From: Neoceratodus forsteri
Lineage: Eukaryota; Chordata; Ceratodontiformes; Ceratodontidae
Reading direction: 5' to 3'
Length of the DNA: 64,000 nucleotides
NCBI GenBank assembly: GCA_016271365.2
Contig: CM057458.1
Span: 198,000,501-198,064,500 of the forward strand
Shown: one piece after another, positions 11,243 through 22,026 of the stretch
How the letters are laid out: each line of letters starts with the position of its first letter
Numbering within the stretch: position 1 is the first letter of the stretch
The notes under the pieces: generated by a model
What the model was told of the DNA's origin: nothing
Database searches by the model: none
Seen by the model: only the letters and a program-made list of their open reading frames with translations
Translations under genes and position numbers: made by a program

Positions 11243-11395
11243 GCCTGTGCTGATGTCAGATGACTGACATCAGCAGGGGCGGTCTCCCATGGTAGACTGC
11301 TAGCTGGAAGTTTTCAGTGTGGTCCTAGTTCCTGCCGGCATAGTCCTAACAGTGTGGCCTGCTGCAAGAGCCTTCCTCAAAGAAAGATCCACAGA

Positions 11396-12660
11396 TCCCT
11401 TAACTTACTGGAAGCTAATAAAAGCCTAGAAGGAACAACCACCAAGATAAATTCTAACATTAAAGATGACAAAGGGACAGAGCTATCAAAAAAATAAACA
11501 GCAGACCTATTAAACAACTATTTCTGCACACTACCAGATGTAAAGGTTCCAAAACCAAGTACAGCACCCCAAGACTGTACTAAGCAACGCACACCCAAGG
11601 AACATAACCAAGAACTGCCCCAGGTTCTACTCGAATCATTAAGCAAAACAAGGTATGGAAAGTCATCAGCAGGTCAAATACAAAGAAAGCTCATGGCCTG
11701 GACCAGATAGAAATTAAATTCCTGAAATATGCAACAGAAATCATAACCCCCGTGCTAACAAAAATCTATAATAGTTGCCTAGTGGAAGGAACCTACCTCG
11801 AATACTGGAAGACAGCACCCAACTTTAAGAGGGGGAAAGACTGCTCCAATCCATCCAACTACAGGCCAGTGGCATTATTGTCAGTGGTATCCAAGATCTT
11901 TGAAAAGCTAGTAGGAATACCAATGAAAAAGTACTTGGATAAATATGACATACTAACTCAGCACCAATCAGGATTGAGGGAAAGGAGGTCAACCAGCACA
12001 GCACTCATGGAGTATATTAGCACAATGGCAGCAGCTCTACATAAAGGGGAACACGTGGCAGCAGTGTACATTGACCTCTCCAAAGCATTTGACTTGGTCG
12101 ACCATGCAACACTACTAACCAGGCTGAAGCAACTAGATAGTCAGAGGAGGCTACTTGGTGATTTCACTCGTACTTGCACAACAGGAAACAACAGGTCACA
12201 GTAAACGGTACCCTCTCAGACCCACAGACACTGAGCAGAGGGGCCCCACAGGGTTCCATTTTGGGTCCCCTGTTTTTCTTGATGTTTGTTAATGGCTTAC
12301 CAAACCACATAACTCAAACACAGATAAAACTCTATGCATATGACACAGTGTTAAACAGGCAAAGCTGCCTCCCTCAGTGACTTGGAGAACAAACTGCAGC
12401 ACGACTGCAACAGACTCCAAACATGGTTTCTGAGTGCTAACATGGTACTGGGCGCTAAGAAAACCCAGGTGATGCTATTTAGGCACAACAGGATAAAAAA
12501 CAAAGACACAGCAACCCTAACTACACATACACTACACGAAGAGCCATTAGCTAGGGTCTACAGGTACAAATACTTGGGTGTAACCACAGATGAAGTACTG
12601 AAGTTTAATGCTCCCATAAGTAACACAACTAGAAAAGTAAACACAAAATTAAGGGTGCTG
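11396..12660 (+). mobile_element. CR1-superfamily LINE ORF2 fragment, decayed
   Basis: Frames 11752-12204, 12174-12380 and 12382-12882 join into a reverse transcriptase: NPSNYRPVALLSVVSKIFEK, HQSGLRERRSTSTAL, AAVYIDLSKAFDLVDHATLL, SRGAPQGSILGPLFFL, LYAYDT in place of LYADDT, and the thumb region YKYLGVTTDE. The open frame after about 12660 belongs to the adjoining DIRS. The alignment blocks are Jockey/CR1-like, perhaps Rex1, but I cannot name the family. The catalytic block (AYD for ADD) and two frameshifts show it is dead. It is truncated at both ends. Confidence 0.75.
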
Positions 12661-13413
12661 AGAAGAAAAGCACACTTTATCCAGCTCTTTCCTGGTGACA
12701 TCCTTCTCCTCAGTGTGGAAGCCCATGGTGGAGGACAATTGCATCATTACATTGAAAAATGTGGGGTCCTCAGGAGGAGCTCTAGGAGTATGCTTAACAG
12801 AATCCTCACTGAAAGAGGAAGCTGTGGACCTGTCCGAGACCAGGATCTCTTCCTCTTCATCATCAGGAAAAATGAGGTCTAGATAGTAGTCCTCCTTGAT
12901 GTCAACCTCCTCCAAATCCAACTAGGCGGATTCGCTGTTGGTATGGGTCTGGAGGGCACAGAGACTTGGATAGTGACTTCGTGCGTTGGTGCAGTCGCAG
13001 CTGATGAGGATCCCCTGGACGAAGGAGAAGAGGTCATTGGGGAGCGAAATCACCACCAGGGGGAGTGGTTGCAATCTGTCTTTTTTATGACCCCCCCCTC
13101 CCCCGAGGACTTGTCTCATGCCTTAAGAGGCCTGGGAGCTCGACGTCCCTGCTGGCGACTGAGAGGCTGAGACTCTGGAGGACCCCTGCCCAGAACTGGT
13201 TCCCTGTTCAGCCATCAGAAAATTTTTAAGTGCCTTTCTGTGTCGCCTGAGGGATGTTTGGTTAAACCTCTGGCAGAGCTCATAGTCAGAGACTTCATGG
13301 TCAGGCCCAAGATACCAGACACAGAAGGAGTGTTCATCTGTGGAAACAATCTTCTTTCTGCAGCGGCAGTGACAGAAGAGAGAGGCCAAAGGATTAACTC
13401 TTGACATAAACAA
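12649..13413 (-). pseudogene. DIRS gag-like ORF1, N-terminal and acidic parts (gag-I)
   Basis: 13123-13413 holds C-H-C-R-C-R-K-K, then D-E-H-S-F-C-V-W-Y-L-G-x-D-H and Y-E-L-C, the gag cysteine module with one cysteine lost (Y for C before L-G). 12649-12921 is very acidic (D-x-E-E-V-D-I-K-E-D, D-D-E-E-E-E-I-L) and ends in P-P-E-D-P-T-F-F-N-V-M. The matching order in fragment J (35074-36115) shows these are two parts of one gene separated by frameshifts. A role as nucleic-acid-coating protein is inferred. Confidence 0.55.
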
Positions 13414-13711
13414 AATAAAGGAATCTCTTTAATAAAAGAGACTCTGAAAAATTACAGAGAAAAAGCCATAGGCAAAAAATGGTGCGAGTACTGTGTCAGT
13501 GCTTCCATGGAGATCCATGCGATCAAGTCGACAGTGGGAAAGAACTGAGGAGGAAGCGGGGCCGCTCACACTTTTATAGGATTGAAGACGTTGACAGATG
13601 TCGATGGCATGGACGGCCCCAGTTGTACTGCCAAAAATCTTCTGTGTGGATCCTGCACTGCCATCGGTGAAGTTTCTATGGTGTGACTTGACCAAGATAC
13701 CCCCGATGAAG
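12660..13711 (-). mobile_element. DIRS copy I: 5' end and gag fragment
   Basis: On minus: a leader (13414-13711) ending in the right tip (GATACCCCCGA near 13700-13711, matching the tip kept in the ICR of DIRS-G at 22425-22455), a gag N-terminus (13123-13413) and an acidic gag middle (12649-12921). The middle shares QLSSTMGFHTEEKDVTRKEL with QLSSTIGFHTEVGDVTRKDL of DIRS-G, so it is the same family. It ends abruptly at about 12660 against a LINE. On the right it abuts a reverse transcriptase fragment of another DIRS into which it was inserted. Confidence 0.65.
13542..13578 (-). promoter_or_regulatory. Putative TATA/initiator core promoter of DIRS copy I
   Basis: On minus, TATAAAAG starts at 13578 and CAGTTC (in TCAGTTCTTTCCC) starts at 13547, exactly 31 bp downstream. 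GC-rich sequence lies between. The spacing equals a textbook TATA-to-start distance and recurs in other DIRS ends of the window. Confidence 0.55.
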
Positions 13712-13967
13712 ATCTGGTAGTGACCTAAAGATAGCCTGAACCTCAGATACTTTCTGTGACTGGGCCTGATCAGAATGTGGAAATATGCATCCCTCAGGTC
13801 CAGCAAGGCCAACCAGTTCCTTTGCTGAAGGGAAGGAATGACTATAGCCAAAGTGACCATCTTGAATTTGGGCTTTGTCAGGTGCTTGTTTAAGATTGCC
13901 ATTCCCCGGTTTTCTTCTGGGTACGGAACTATCTTGAGTAGAAGCCTTTTTCCTACTATGGTAAGGG
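13712..13967 (-). pseudogene. Reverse transcriptase fragment of an older DIRS element
   Basis: The minus frame within 13429-13902 contains TKPKFKMVTLAIVIPSL, then LALLDLRDAYFHILI and RPSHRKYLRF, closely resembling RT-D (KPKFKMLTLEIILPSL, ASLDLRDAYFHIPI). The preceding residues (KLLLK..VPYPEENRG, in another phase) correspond to the start of the domain. The fragment stops on the left where DIRS copy I was inserted and on the right where DIRS-C begins, so it is the shared target of two later DIRS insertions. No catalytic YxDD is left. Confidence 0.75.
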
Positions 13968-14230
13968 AAAAGTACAGTTACGTAAGAACTTACCGTAACA
14001 GTAGATCTTCGAGAGAGGCTCTTGCAGTAGGTAATCACATACAGGACTGATGCCGGCAGGCAGCAGGACCCCAGGGAAAAATTTCTAGCTAGCATTCCCT
14101 GGCCAGGGACCGCCCACATCAGGTGATGTCTGTAAGGGCGTCCTCGACACCGCTTCTTCCAGTTCTTTTCGCCACGGCCAGAAAGGCCAGACGAGAGAGG
14201 AGCGGATATTTTCCTCACTGGAAAAGGATC
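13968..14230 (+). repeat. Left inverted terminal repeat of DIRS-C
   Basis: It mirrors the right end at 21985-22169: the order TTGCAGTAGGTAATCACATACAGGACTGATGCCGGCAGG, CTAGCTAG, CAGGTGATG and CCAGTTCTTTTC is found reverse-complemented there. It inverts the element's promoter region as well, so both ends carry related regulatory sequence; in this arm the TATA-like box is lost. Confidence 0.8.
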
Positions 14231-14264
14231 TGAAAAAGCCTAGGGGGATGGAAGGCGGGAAGGT

Positions 14265-14375
14265 ATTTACTACTGCAAGAGCCTCTCTCAAAGATCTACT
14301 GTTACGGTAAGTTCTTACGTAACTGTACTATCTTACTTCGAGAGGGCTCTTGCAGTAGGTAATTACATATAGGAC
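14265..14375. repeat. Internal complementary region of DIRS-C
   Basis: The left half is the reverse complement of the left tip (GATCTACTGTTACGGTAAGTTCTTACGTAACTG). The right half (TATCTTACTTCGAGAGGGCTCTTGCAGTAGGTAATTACATATAGGACTGA) is the reverse complement of the right end. The two halves are themselves mirror images around 14335. Confidence 0.85.
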
Positions 14376-14394
14376 TGAATCCCAAGCAGTCTGG

Positions 14395-15560
14395 AACAAA
14401 GAGAGGCACCGGGAGGAGGAAACTACTCCAAAAAGCAGTTCTAGCTGTGCAAGCCTCAAGATAAGAGGCCTTGCAGAACAGCCAGCCCGAAGCCTGCTCT
14501 ACAGCGAGAGGCAACATCCAAACTGTAGTGTTTAGTGAAAGTATGGAAGGAAGTCCAGGTGGCGGCAGCACAGATGTCTGCCGCAGACACATCTTTGAAA
14601 CAAGCCACTGAGGCAGCTGCTCCTCTGGTGGAGTGGCCTCTTACTTGACTCGGTAGGGTCTTGTTATATTTGTCATAACAGAAAGTGATGCAATAAGCCA
14701 ACCACTTAGATAGGCATTGCTTGGAAACAGCATTGCCTTCCCTTTTATGAGCAAAAGAGATGAACAATTGATCAGTCTTTCTGAGATCCTTCATCCTGTT
14801 GGTGTAGCATCTCAAAATCAGTGAACATCCATAGTATGGAGTAAATACTCCCCTTGATTAGAGTACTGCGTAAAAAAGGCAGGTAACTCTATGGACGGAT
14901 TTAGAGTAGACTCAGCTACTACTTTAGGGAGAAACTTAGGATTCGTGCAAAGAGCAACCCGTTCCTTGTGAAAAATCAAGTAAGAAATTTTACACATCAG
15001 GGCCTGGAGCTCGGAAATTCTCCGAGCAGAAATAATGGCCACCAGGAAGAGATTCTTCCATGAAAGGAACTTCAAATCTGCAGTAGCTGCAGGTTCGAAG
15101 GGAGGGAGAGTAAGTTTCTCGAGAACAAAGTTCAAGTCCCAAGGGGGAGCAGGAGTACGAATGGGGGGTCTCAGATGAAGGACCCCTCTGAGAAAGGTCT
15201 TAGAGACCTCCAACTGAGCGAAAGTTTTGTCCGCGAAGGGAACATGATAGGCCGAAATGGCCGCCATGTGTACTTTCAGAGAAGAATGACTGAGACCCAG
15301 GTCAAACAGATGACGCAGATACTCCAGCAGAAGCCCCGCTGAACAGAAGAAGGGTTCCGCATTCTTGGAAGCAGCCCAAATAGTGAATCTTTTCCACTTC
15401 ATGGCATAAGTGGATCTGGTAGAGGGTTTTCTGGCCTCCACCAAAATCTCCGCCACTTTGGGAGACACTCCAAAACGGGATTGGGCTAAGTCTGCAGGAG
15501 CCATGCATGCGGTTGAAGGGATTTGAGGCCTGGATGGACCAGGGTCCCCTGATCCTGGGT
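14395..15560 (-). pseudogene. DIRS tyrosine recombinase (YR-C), frameshifted
   Basis: The N-terminal and central part (15693-14818 frame) reads EARKPSTRSTYAMKWKRF, then SARRISELQAL with catalytic Arg present. The C-terminal part (14815-14456) reads VRGHSTRGAAASVACF with the H-x-x-R pair and FTKHYSLDVA with the nucleophile Tyr. One frame change near 14816 separates them. All catalytic residues are kept, so this copy was disabled mainly by the frameshift. Related YR-F has the same sequence blocks. Confidence 0.8.
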
Positions 15561-16440
15561 CAGTAAACCTCGAGATAGAGAAAGAGGAAGAGGATGATCC
15601 TCTGAATATTGTTGTAGAAGAGAACCAAACTTGCCTGGGCCAGAAAGGAGCGATCAGAATCATTCGTGCTCCTTCTGAAGCTAGTTTCTGCAAGACTCGT
15701 GGGATGAGTGGAATTGGGGGAAAGGCATAGACGAATCTGTCCTTCCAGTCTAGAGATAAAGCGTCGTTCCAAAAAGCGCCTCGCTCTGGAATGAGCGAGC
15801 AGAAGATGGGAAGTTTTGTGTTTAGAGGGGATGCGAACAGGTCGACCTGTGGTGTTCCCCCAAAATCGGAAGATGTTGTCTAGGACCCCTTGGTCCAGTT
15901 CCCACTCGTGAGTCAGAGCAGAAGAGCGACTTAGCTTGTCTGCCAGGGTGTTGTCGACTCCCGGAACGTGAAGTGCCATGAGGTGAAGGTTGTGTTGTCC
16001 AACCCCAAACCCTCATTGCCTCCCTGCAAAGAGGGTAGGACCGAGTCCCTCCCTGTTTCTTGATGTACCACACCACGCACATGTTGTCCATCTGGATGGC
16101 TAGGTGGCTGGGAAGGATGTATTGGTGAAGGGCTTGGAGAGCGTACAACACTACCCGAAGCTCGAGCACACTGATGTGGAGAGCTTGTTCTAGCTTGGAC
16201 CAGGAGCCCTGGGTCCGATGAGGGCCTAGATGGGCTCCCCAACCTTCGCCCGAGGCATCTGTGGTTAGAGTCTGGGAGGGGAGGACAAAAGAAAGGAACT
16301 CCCCGAAACAGGTTCTCTGGAACCATCCACCACTGCAAGTCTCGAAGCATCGTCGAGGAGACCAGAACTGGTGATCTAGTGGCGTCCTCTAGCTGGTCCC
16401 ATTGGGAGCTGCAGAGTCCACTGAGAAATTGCATGTGGAG
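15560..16440 (-). pseudogene. DIRS RNase H and methyltransferase-like segment (C), frameshifted
   Basis: Pieces in three phases match the single open frame at 61887-62417 of DIRS-F: the L-T-T-D-A-S-x-E-G-W-G block (about 16260), L-E-L-R-V-V-L-Y-A-L-Q-A-L (15822-16169 frame start), I-Q-M-D-N, and HVPGVDNTLADKLSR (15560-15979 frame). The Dam-like part follows with W-G-N/T-P-x-V-D-L, F-P-P and APFWPRQVWF around 15620-15800. RNase H would remove the RNA template; the methyltransferase function in DIRS is unexplained. Several frameshifts make this copy inactive. Confidence 0.7.
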
Positions 16441-17300
16441 TCGAGCGAGGGAACCGCTCGGATAGCGCCGCCATGAGCCCGAGAGGCGTAAGGACCGACC
16501 GCAGAGACCTGCAAGGCGGTCGACAGCAGACTTATTTGGGTCTGAGGGTGGACGCCTGTCCGAAGACAGGAAGGCCTTGCCCGTGGTCGTATCGAGAATT
16601 GCCCCAATAAACTATAGTCTCTGGGATGGGACCAGATGAGACTTGGAATGGTTGATGGTAATACCCAGGCAGGCAAAAACCTGCTGGGTAAGGGAGAGGA
16701 ACCGCAGGAGTTCCTCCCTGGACGAGGCTGCCAGGAGCCAATCATCCAGGTACGGGAAAACCTGCACTCCCTTGGTACGCAGGTGGGCCGCCACCACTGC
16801 CAGTCATTTGGTAAACACTCGGGGGGCCGAGGATAGACCAAACAGGAGTGTCTTGAACTGGGAGTGTCTTGAACTGGTAGTGGTCCCCCTGGAACGCAAA
16901 ATGAAGGTATTTGCGATGGGATGGGCGAATGGGAATGTGCAGATAAGCATCCTGCATATCCAGGGCACACAGCCATTGACCCGGCCGTAGGAGCAGCAGA
17001 AGGCTCTGCAAACAGAGCATCCTGAACCTTTTGTATTCTACGAAAAGATTCAGGGAACTGAGATCCAAAATTGGTCTGAGATCTCCTGTCTTCTTTGGAA
17101 CCAGGAAGAAATGGGAATAGTAACCCATCCCGTGCAGATGCAGGGGGACGGGTTCTATTGCTTGTTTCAGCAGGAGAACCGAAATTTCCTCCTGGACCAA
17201 GAGAAGATGTTCCCTTGAATACGACGACTTCAGAGGTGGGTGGTGAGGTGGTTTCTGGAGAAACTCTATCGAGTGTCCTTCTGCTATGAGTTGGAGCACC
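16440..17300 (-). pseudogene. DIRS reverse transcriptase (RT-C), frameshifted
   Basis: The frame 16742-17299 starts in the gag-RT linker (LQLIAEGHSIEFLQKPP) and runs through KKTGDLRPILDLSSLN, LCALDMQDAYLHIPI and SHRKYLHFAF. The frame 16612-16797 continues with VFPYLDDWLLAASSR (catalytic D-D present) and LGITINHSKSHLVPSQ. A 20-bp tandem duplication at about 16851-16876 (CTTGAACTGGGAGTGTCTTGAACTGG) coincides with the loss of frame between the two. The long 340-codon frame at 16389-17411 is an out-of-phase shadow, apart from its last part. Confidence 0.8.
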
Positions 17301-17518
17301 CAAGAATCTGTGGTTATCCTCTCCCAGCCCGGAAGGTGAAGGGAAAACCTCCCTCCTACCGGTTCCTCCGGGGAGTCTGGAGTCTGGAGGAGAGGAGAGG
17401 AGAGAAGTCACGTGGTGTGGGGCAGTGCCGCAGCTGAAGCCCCCGCTGCTTTTTTGGGGGGCTTAGTAGCTATGGGGGCCCCGCATTTTGTGGCCCGCCT
17501 TCCCTGGGGTTTCGCCTT

Positions 17519-19413
17519 ACATAGATACACAGATACATAGACAGTGTTGGCAGATAAGGGCCTATGGCCCACCCAGTCTGCCCATTTGAACTTGTAAGTT
17601 CAGTTCATGTTTTCCTAGAAGTCTGTTGCCCCTTACCCCGACCTCCAGAATTGCTTTATGTCTATCCCATGCATTCTTAAATCCTGTGATTGTTTCAGCC
17701 CCCACCACTTCCTCTGGCAGGGTGTTCCACTTGTCCATCACCCGTTCTGTGAAGAAATTCTTCCTCACGTTTCCTCTGAATCGTCCTCCCTCCAGCTTCA
17801 TCCCATGCCCTCTACTCCTGGAACATCTTTTTCGCTTAAAAATAGTGTATTCCTGCACACTGTTCCTCCCTGTAAGACACTTGTATGTCTCTATCATATC
17901 CCCTCTCTCCCTCCTGTCCTCCAGGGAGTACATGTTCAGTTCCTTCAACCTGTCCTCACAGGACTTGTGATGCAATCCATGCACCATCTTTGTTGCCCAC
18001 CTCTGAACCTTCTCTACCCTGTCTATGTCCCACTAGGTAAGGTCTCCAGAACTGTACACTGTACTCCAGGTGGGGTCTCACTAGTGTCTTGTATAGTGGA
18101 ATTATGACCTCCTTTTCCTGCTGGTGATGCCCTGCCTATGCATCCCAGCATCCTATTTGTTTTACCTGCTGCCTTGTCACACTGTTTCCCTACCTTGAGA
18201 TCATCAGGATGAAAACCCCAAGATCCCTTTCCTCTGCTTGTTGTATGCTATATCCTTACCCCCAACTGATATATTGTGCCAGGGTTTTTGTGCCCATATG
18301 CATTATCTTGCACTTCTTTGCATTGAATTTCAACTGCCAAATCCTGATCATTCTTCAAGTTTCTGCAGGTCCTTCTCATTCTGTCTACACCTCTGGTGTG
18401 TCTACTCTGTTACAGAGCTTTGTGTCATCAGTGAACAGTGAAATTCTGCCTTCTAGGTCCTCTTAATGTCACTGATGAAGATGTTGAATAGGACTCCCAG
18501 CACTGATCCCTGTGGTACCCCACTGGTCACTCTTCCCTCTGTGGAGTGACAGCCATTTACCACCACACTCTGTGTCCTGCCGCCAAGCCAGTTACCTACC
18601 CATCACACTACTGTCCTGCCCACACCCATATTCCCCAGTTTGTGTAATAGTCTTCTATGTGGCACAGTGTCAAAGGCCTTGCTGAAGTCCAGATAGGCCA
18701 TGTCCACTGCCCTCCACTGATCCACTTCTAGTCACCCAGTCAAAAAATTCAACGAGGTTGGTCTGACATGACCTCCCCCTGGTGAAACCATGCTGCCTTG
18801 GGTCCTGTAGTCCATTGACAACCAGATGTTCCACCAATCTCTCCTTCAGTAGTGCTTCCATGATCTTCACCACTACCGAGGTGAGGCTGACTGGTCTGTA
18901 GTTCCCCGCTTCCTCTTTGTTTCCACTTTTGTATAAGGGGACTACATCTGCTGTCTCCAACCTTTGGGTACCTCCCTGTTTCCAGTGATCGGCTAAACAG
19001 GATAGCCAGAGGTTCAGCCACCACCTCTTTAGTTCTTTAGGACCCTGGGTGCACCCCATCTGGCCCCATTGCTTTATTAACTCTTATTACTTCCAGTTCC
19101 TTCAGGACCCTTTTCTCGTAAAGGGACTTGTGTCCATTTCTGCACCATTCTCACCCCTTGTACTCCCTTCAGACCCATTACCCTTCTCTTCCTCAGTAAA
19201 GACTGAGCAGAAATACCTGTTCAATATGTCAGCTTTACTGTTGTCATCCTCCCCCTTCAGTCTCACTATCCCTCCCTTTGCCTTTCTTTTTTCACTTATG
19301 TACCTGTAAAAGGTTTTGTCCCCTCTACCCACTGATTTTGCAATGTGTTCTTCTTTCTGAGCTTTGGCTTTCCTTACTGACCTCCCTGCCTCCCTTTGCT
19401 TCTCCTGGTACTT
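17519..19413 (-). mobile_element. CR1 LINE, 5'-truncated, nested in gag of DIRS-C (CR1-2)
   Basis: Minus-strand ORF2 pieces include a linker (FYRYISEKRKAKGGIVRLKG), [40 protein letters not shown], and the C-terminal ED-RERGDMIETYKCLTG and FFTERVMDKWNTLPEEVVGA blocks. The 3' tail at 17519-17560 is a GATAC/ATAG-type short repeat. CCTT occurs on both sides (17515-17518 and 19414-19417) and looks like a 4-bp target duplication. Removing the insert restores the gag order seen in DIRS-F. The divergence from the CR1 copies at 1-3 kb and 55-58 kb indicates another subfamily. Confidence 0.85.
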
Positions 19414-20689
19414 CCTTGGGCTGATTCCGTCTGCAAAAGGGACGGTGCTGCTGCTGATGGGGATGGTACATGGAATCAGCTGACTTCAGTGCCATCCCCT
19501 TCTCTTGCAAATCGGTGATGGTGTCCTTGACATCACCCCCGAAAAGTACCGACCCTCGGAAGGGTGCTTCCTGGATAGCAGATTGCACCTCTGGGACCAA
19601 CCCTGACACACAGAGCCAAGCATGATGCTGTAGGCCTACAGCGAAAGCTGAGCTCCGTCCAGCAGTGTCCACTGCATCGTATGTCGCACGAAGCACGTGT
19701 CGACTGGCCGAACGAGCAGAGCGGACAAGATCAGCCAGCTCCTGCTTGACTTGGGAGTCGGGCAGGGAGTCCAATTTGGCTTCCATCTGGGTCAGAATGG
19801 CCTTCTGGTAGTCCCCCATATGGCCGACATAGTTCAGGGCCCTGATCCTCAGCGTGGAGGAAGCGTAGATCTTTCTCCCATACTGGTCCAGAAGGCGTGA
19901 TTCCTTGTCAGGTGGTGATGAGCTAAGGTGTTTGGGGTTGGACGACCGTCCGTGAGCAGCGCTAATCACGACCGAGTCGGCGCGAGGGTGAGAATCCAGG
20001 AAATCAACACCCTCCGGAGCCTGATATAGCCTGTTCGACTTCCTAGGAAGTGGGGCTAAAGCCAACGGCTGTTTCCATATTGTGGTAACGAGGTCGGCAT
20101 GAGGCTCTATCCAGGGTGGCACCAAGGTAGGAGCTGTCACGGGCAGATCCAGATGTTCAGCGAGTTTCAGACGCTGAGGATCTGGTTCCAGGGAGTGCCA
20201 CTGATGAACCTCCTGGATTTTCTTAAGCAACTCCGTAAAAGAAGGATCTTCTGGAGGAGACTTCGGAGGAGTCCTTGGCCTGGGCTTTGACAGAAAGCGT
20301 GGCTCGTCGTCTCTCTCAAAGCAACCGTTGGAAGAATCAGAGGAGTCCGAGGGTGAAGAGGAGGAGGATGAAGAGGAAAAAGACTCCCTTTCCCGACCCG
20401 GGGGAGGAACGGACCCCTTGGAAAGCCCCTGGGGAAGTGTGTCCTGCCCCTCTCTGGATCCAGACGGAAGAACCCTGGAGTCCGGAGGTGGTGAGGGAGT
20501 GTGCCGCCTCAGACGTAAGGGAACCTGGGGTGGCACCATCGTCAGAAAGCGGCTCTCGACCTCTTTGGTGAGCTGAGCCTTGGCCTCAGCCCACCAGGAG
20601 GCCAGCGTCTCCTGCAGGTCCACCGGCGGCTGTGAGGGCGGTGGAGGAGGAGACGGGGGATAAGGATACGGGTTATACCTGTATGGAGC

Positions 20690-20790
20690 GTATCCAAAAC
20701 CCGGCCGCGGGTAGCCCGGAGTCAGGTACTGCGGCGTCGGGTACTGTGGCGCCGGATACTGCGGTCCCGGGTATGCCGGCGGACAGGACG
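20690..20790 (-). repeat. Short tandem repeat in gag-C encoding PQYP/PGYP units
   Basis: Four to five degenerate 15-24 bp units (GGTACTGCGGCGTC, GGTACTGTGGCGCC, GGATACTGCGGTCCC on plus) encode the PGPQYPAPQYPTPQYLTPGYP type sequence. Such Pro/Tyr/Gln-rich repeats are typical of disordered, self-associating protein segments; this role is inferred. Confidence 0.6.
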
Positions 20791-21989
20791 GAGGGTACCC
20801 GGGAGCCGGGGAGCGCCGGAGCAGATCGGCCCGCCGGTGGCTCCCACATGCGGTCCGTATTGAAGGGTCTCGGAGGGCCCGACAGAGCAGGATGTCTCCT
20901 GAGTCGGTAGAACCAGTGTCGGGGCCGGCGTCGGAGGCCCTGGCATCGGAGGAGCCGGCGTCCGGGGAGCCGACGTCATATCCGGTGCACCCAGTGGAGG
21001 AAGGTCTGACGGAGGAGGAAGATCCCCAGTGTCGCCCGAGGATGAAGGGGAGAAATCCCCGGGGTCGGGCTGGGGACACTCTGGGTCCCCAGACAGCAGC
21101 GAAGGCTGCGGGGAACCGGGTACGACAGACGTGGGAGGGTCCATCGTCGGTTCCTTCGCCAGCTGGATGTCGGACAAGCAGACGTGTGGCTTGAGGACAG
21201 CCCCGTGGGCGCCAGAGGAGCCGCGCCCGCCGGCGGGAGCCATCACCGAGGCAGGTCGAGCAGAGGGATCGGCCTGGTGCGGTGAAGTGGAGGCTGCGCA
21301 TCACTTGAAGGGTCGGGCGCTCACTGGCCCTCTCCGGGTGGACGTCGGAGGAGCCGACGCCCGACTTACCGGAGTCGCCCGCAGTGGCAGGCCACAAGCC
21401 TGCAGCCGAACCAGGGCGGAGGCTTCCACTGCCCGAGGCGCCGCAAGGCCCGAGCTCGAGCCATGGGTGGGCCGACGCCTCTGGAAACCTCGAGGTGCCA
21501 TCGAGAGTGGTCCCTCGAGGGACGCATCTGCCTCCCAGCGACTCCTGAGGGAGACGCTGTAGAGGAGCCCTTGTCCCGGTGCCTCTCTTTCTCCTTCTTC
21601 TTCAGATGGCCTTCGGGGGAAGTGGACACCTGCCTCAGTTTTTTGAGCTCCTTTTCCATTGAACTCATTTTCTTCTTCAGAATATGGGCTTCCAGGGATT
21701 GCTGCCGCCTTTTCCGGGTAGCCGTGTTGAAGCTGAGACAGTGCTGACACTTCTCGACCGGGTGATCGGACCTAGGCAGAACAGGCACAGGGAATGGCCG
21801 TCCTTGAGCGTAGTTGGGTGCCGCACTTAATCGCATTATTTTTGTGCTTGAGGTGTAGACCATATACACCGCACAATGGTACCTGACGTTAGTCGAAAAA
21901 ACAAATTATTTCGGTAAAAAAATGACGAAGATAGGGCTGACGAAGCACAAACTTTTCTGCGAGGTACTGCACAAGCTAACGGTGGGAAA

Positions 21990-22026
21990 GAACTGGAAGG
22001 CAGGCATTAGGGACCGCCCCTTTATA
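21990..22026 (-). promoter_or_regulatory. Putative TATA/initiator core promoter of DIRS-C
   Basis: On minus, TATAAAGGGGCGG starts at 22026 and CAGTTCTTTCCC starts at 21995, 31 bp downstream. The TATA box is immediately followed by a GC-box-like GGGGCGG. It lies inside the inverted repeat and upstream of gag, where the genomic transcript should begin. Confidence 0.6.

Larger units (their letters stand above)
7440..11395 (-). mobile_element. DIRS-B: deleted DIRS copy (ICR, gag and right end only)
   Basis: The order from left to right is an unplaced segment, an internal complementary region at 7993-8085, a gag-like gene on minus (8181-10682), a 5' leader with the right-terminal sequence near 11056-11095, and a decayed outer end (CTGCTGCAAGAGCCTTCCTC at 11360-11380) like the ends of DIRS-C and -F. 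Recombinase, RNase H and reverse transcriptase are absent between ICR and gag, so this is an internal deletion of the coding core. The left boundary is uncertain; no left inverted repeat is recognisable. Confidence 0.6.
17300..21869 (-). pseudogene. DIRS gag-like ORF1 (gag-C), split by CR1
   Basis: The N-terminus (21869-21366) has C-Q-H-C-L and a basic heptad-like stretch (LEAHILKKKMSSMEKELKKLR), probably a coiled coil. The centre contains a short PQYP/PGY tandem array (20690-20790), an acidic/serine run and PPEDPSFTELLKKIQEV. The conserved gag core (about 20000-19500) includes NYVGHMGDYQ, LPDSQVKQEL, ATYDAVD, HAWLCVSGLV and APFRGSVLFGG. The frame 19325-21397 stays open for 690 codons and runs through the RRNQP junction into CR1-2 because the insertion removed the natural end. 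The true C-terminus (KPP-rich) lies at 17300-17515 beyond the CR1. Confidence 0.75.

Noticed and set aside
16389..17411. 340-codon minus frame over RT-C
   Set aside because: Out of phase with the reverse transcriptase through most of its length, Pro/Ser/Arg-rich as expected for a shadow of GC-rich coding sequence; only its last part coincides with the true phase after a frameshift.
20328..20576. Acidic plus-strand frame (EEEEDEEEKDS)
   Set aside because: Antisense of the serine-rich stretch of gag-C.
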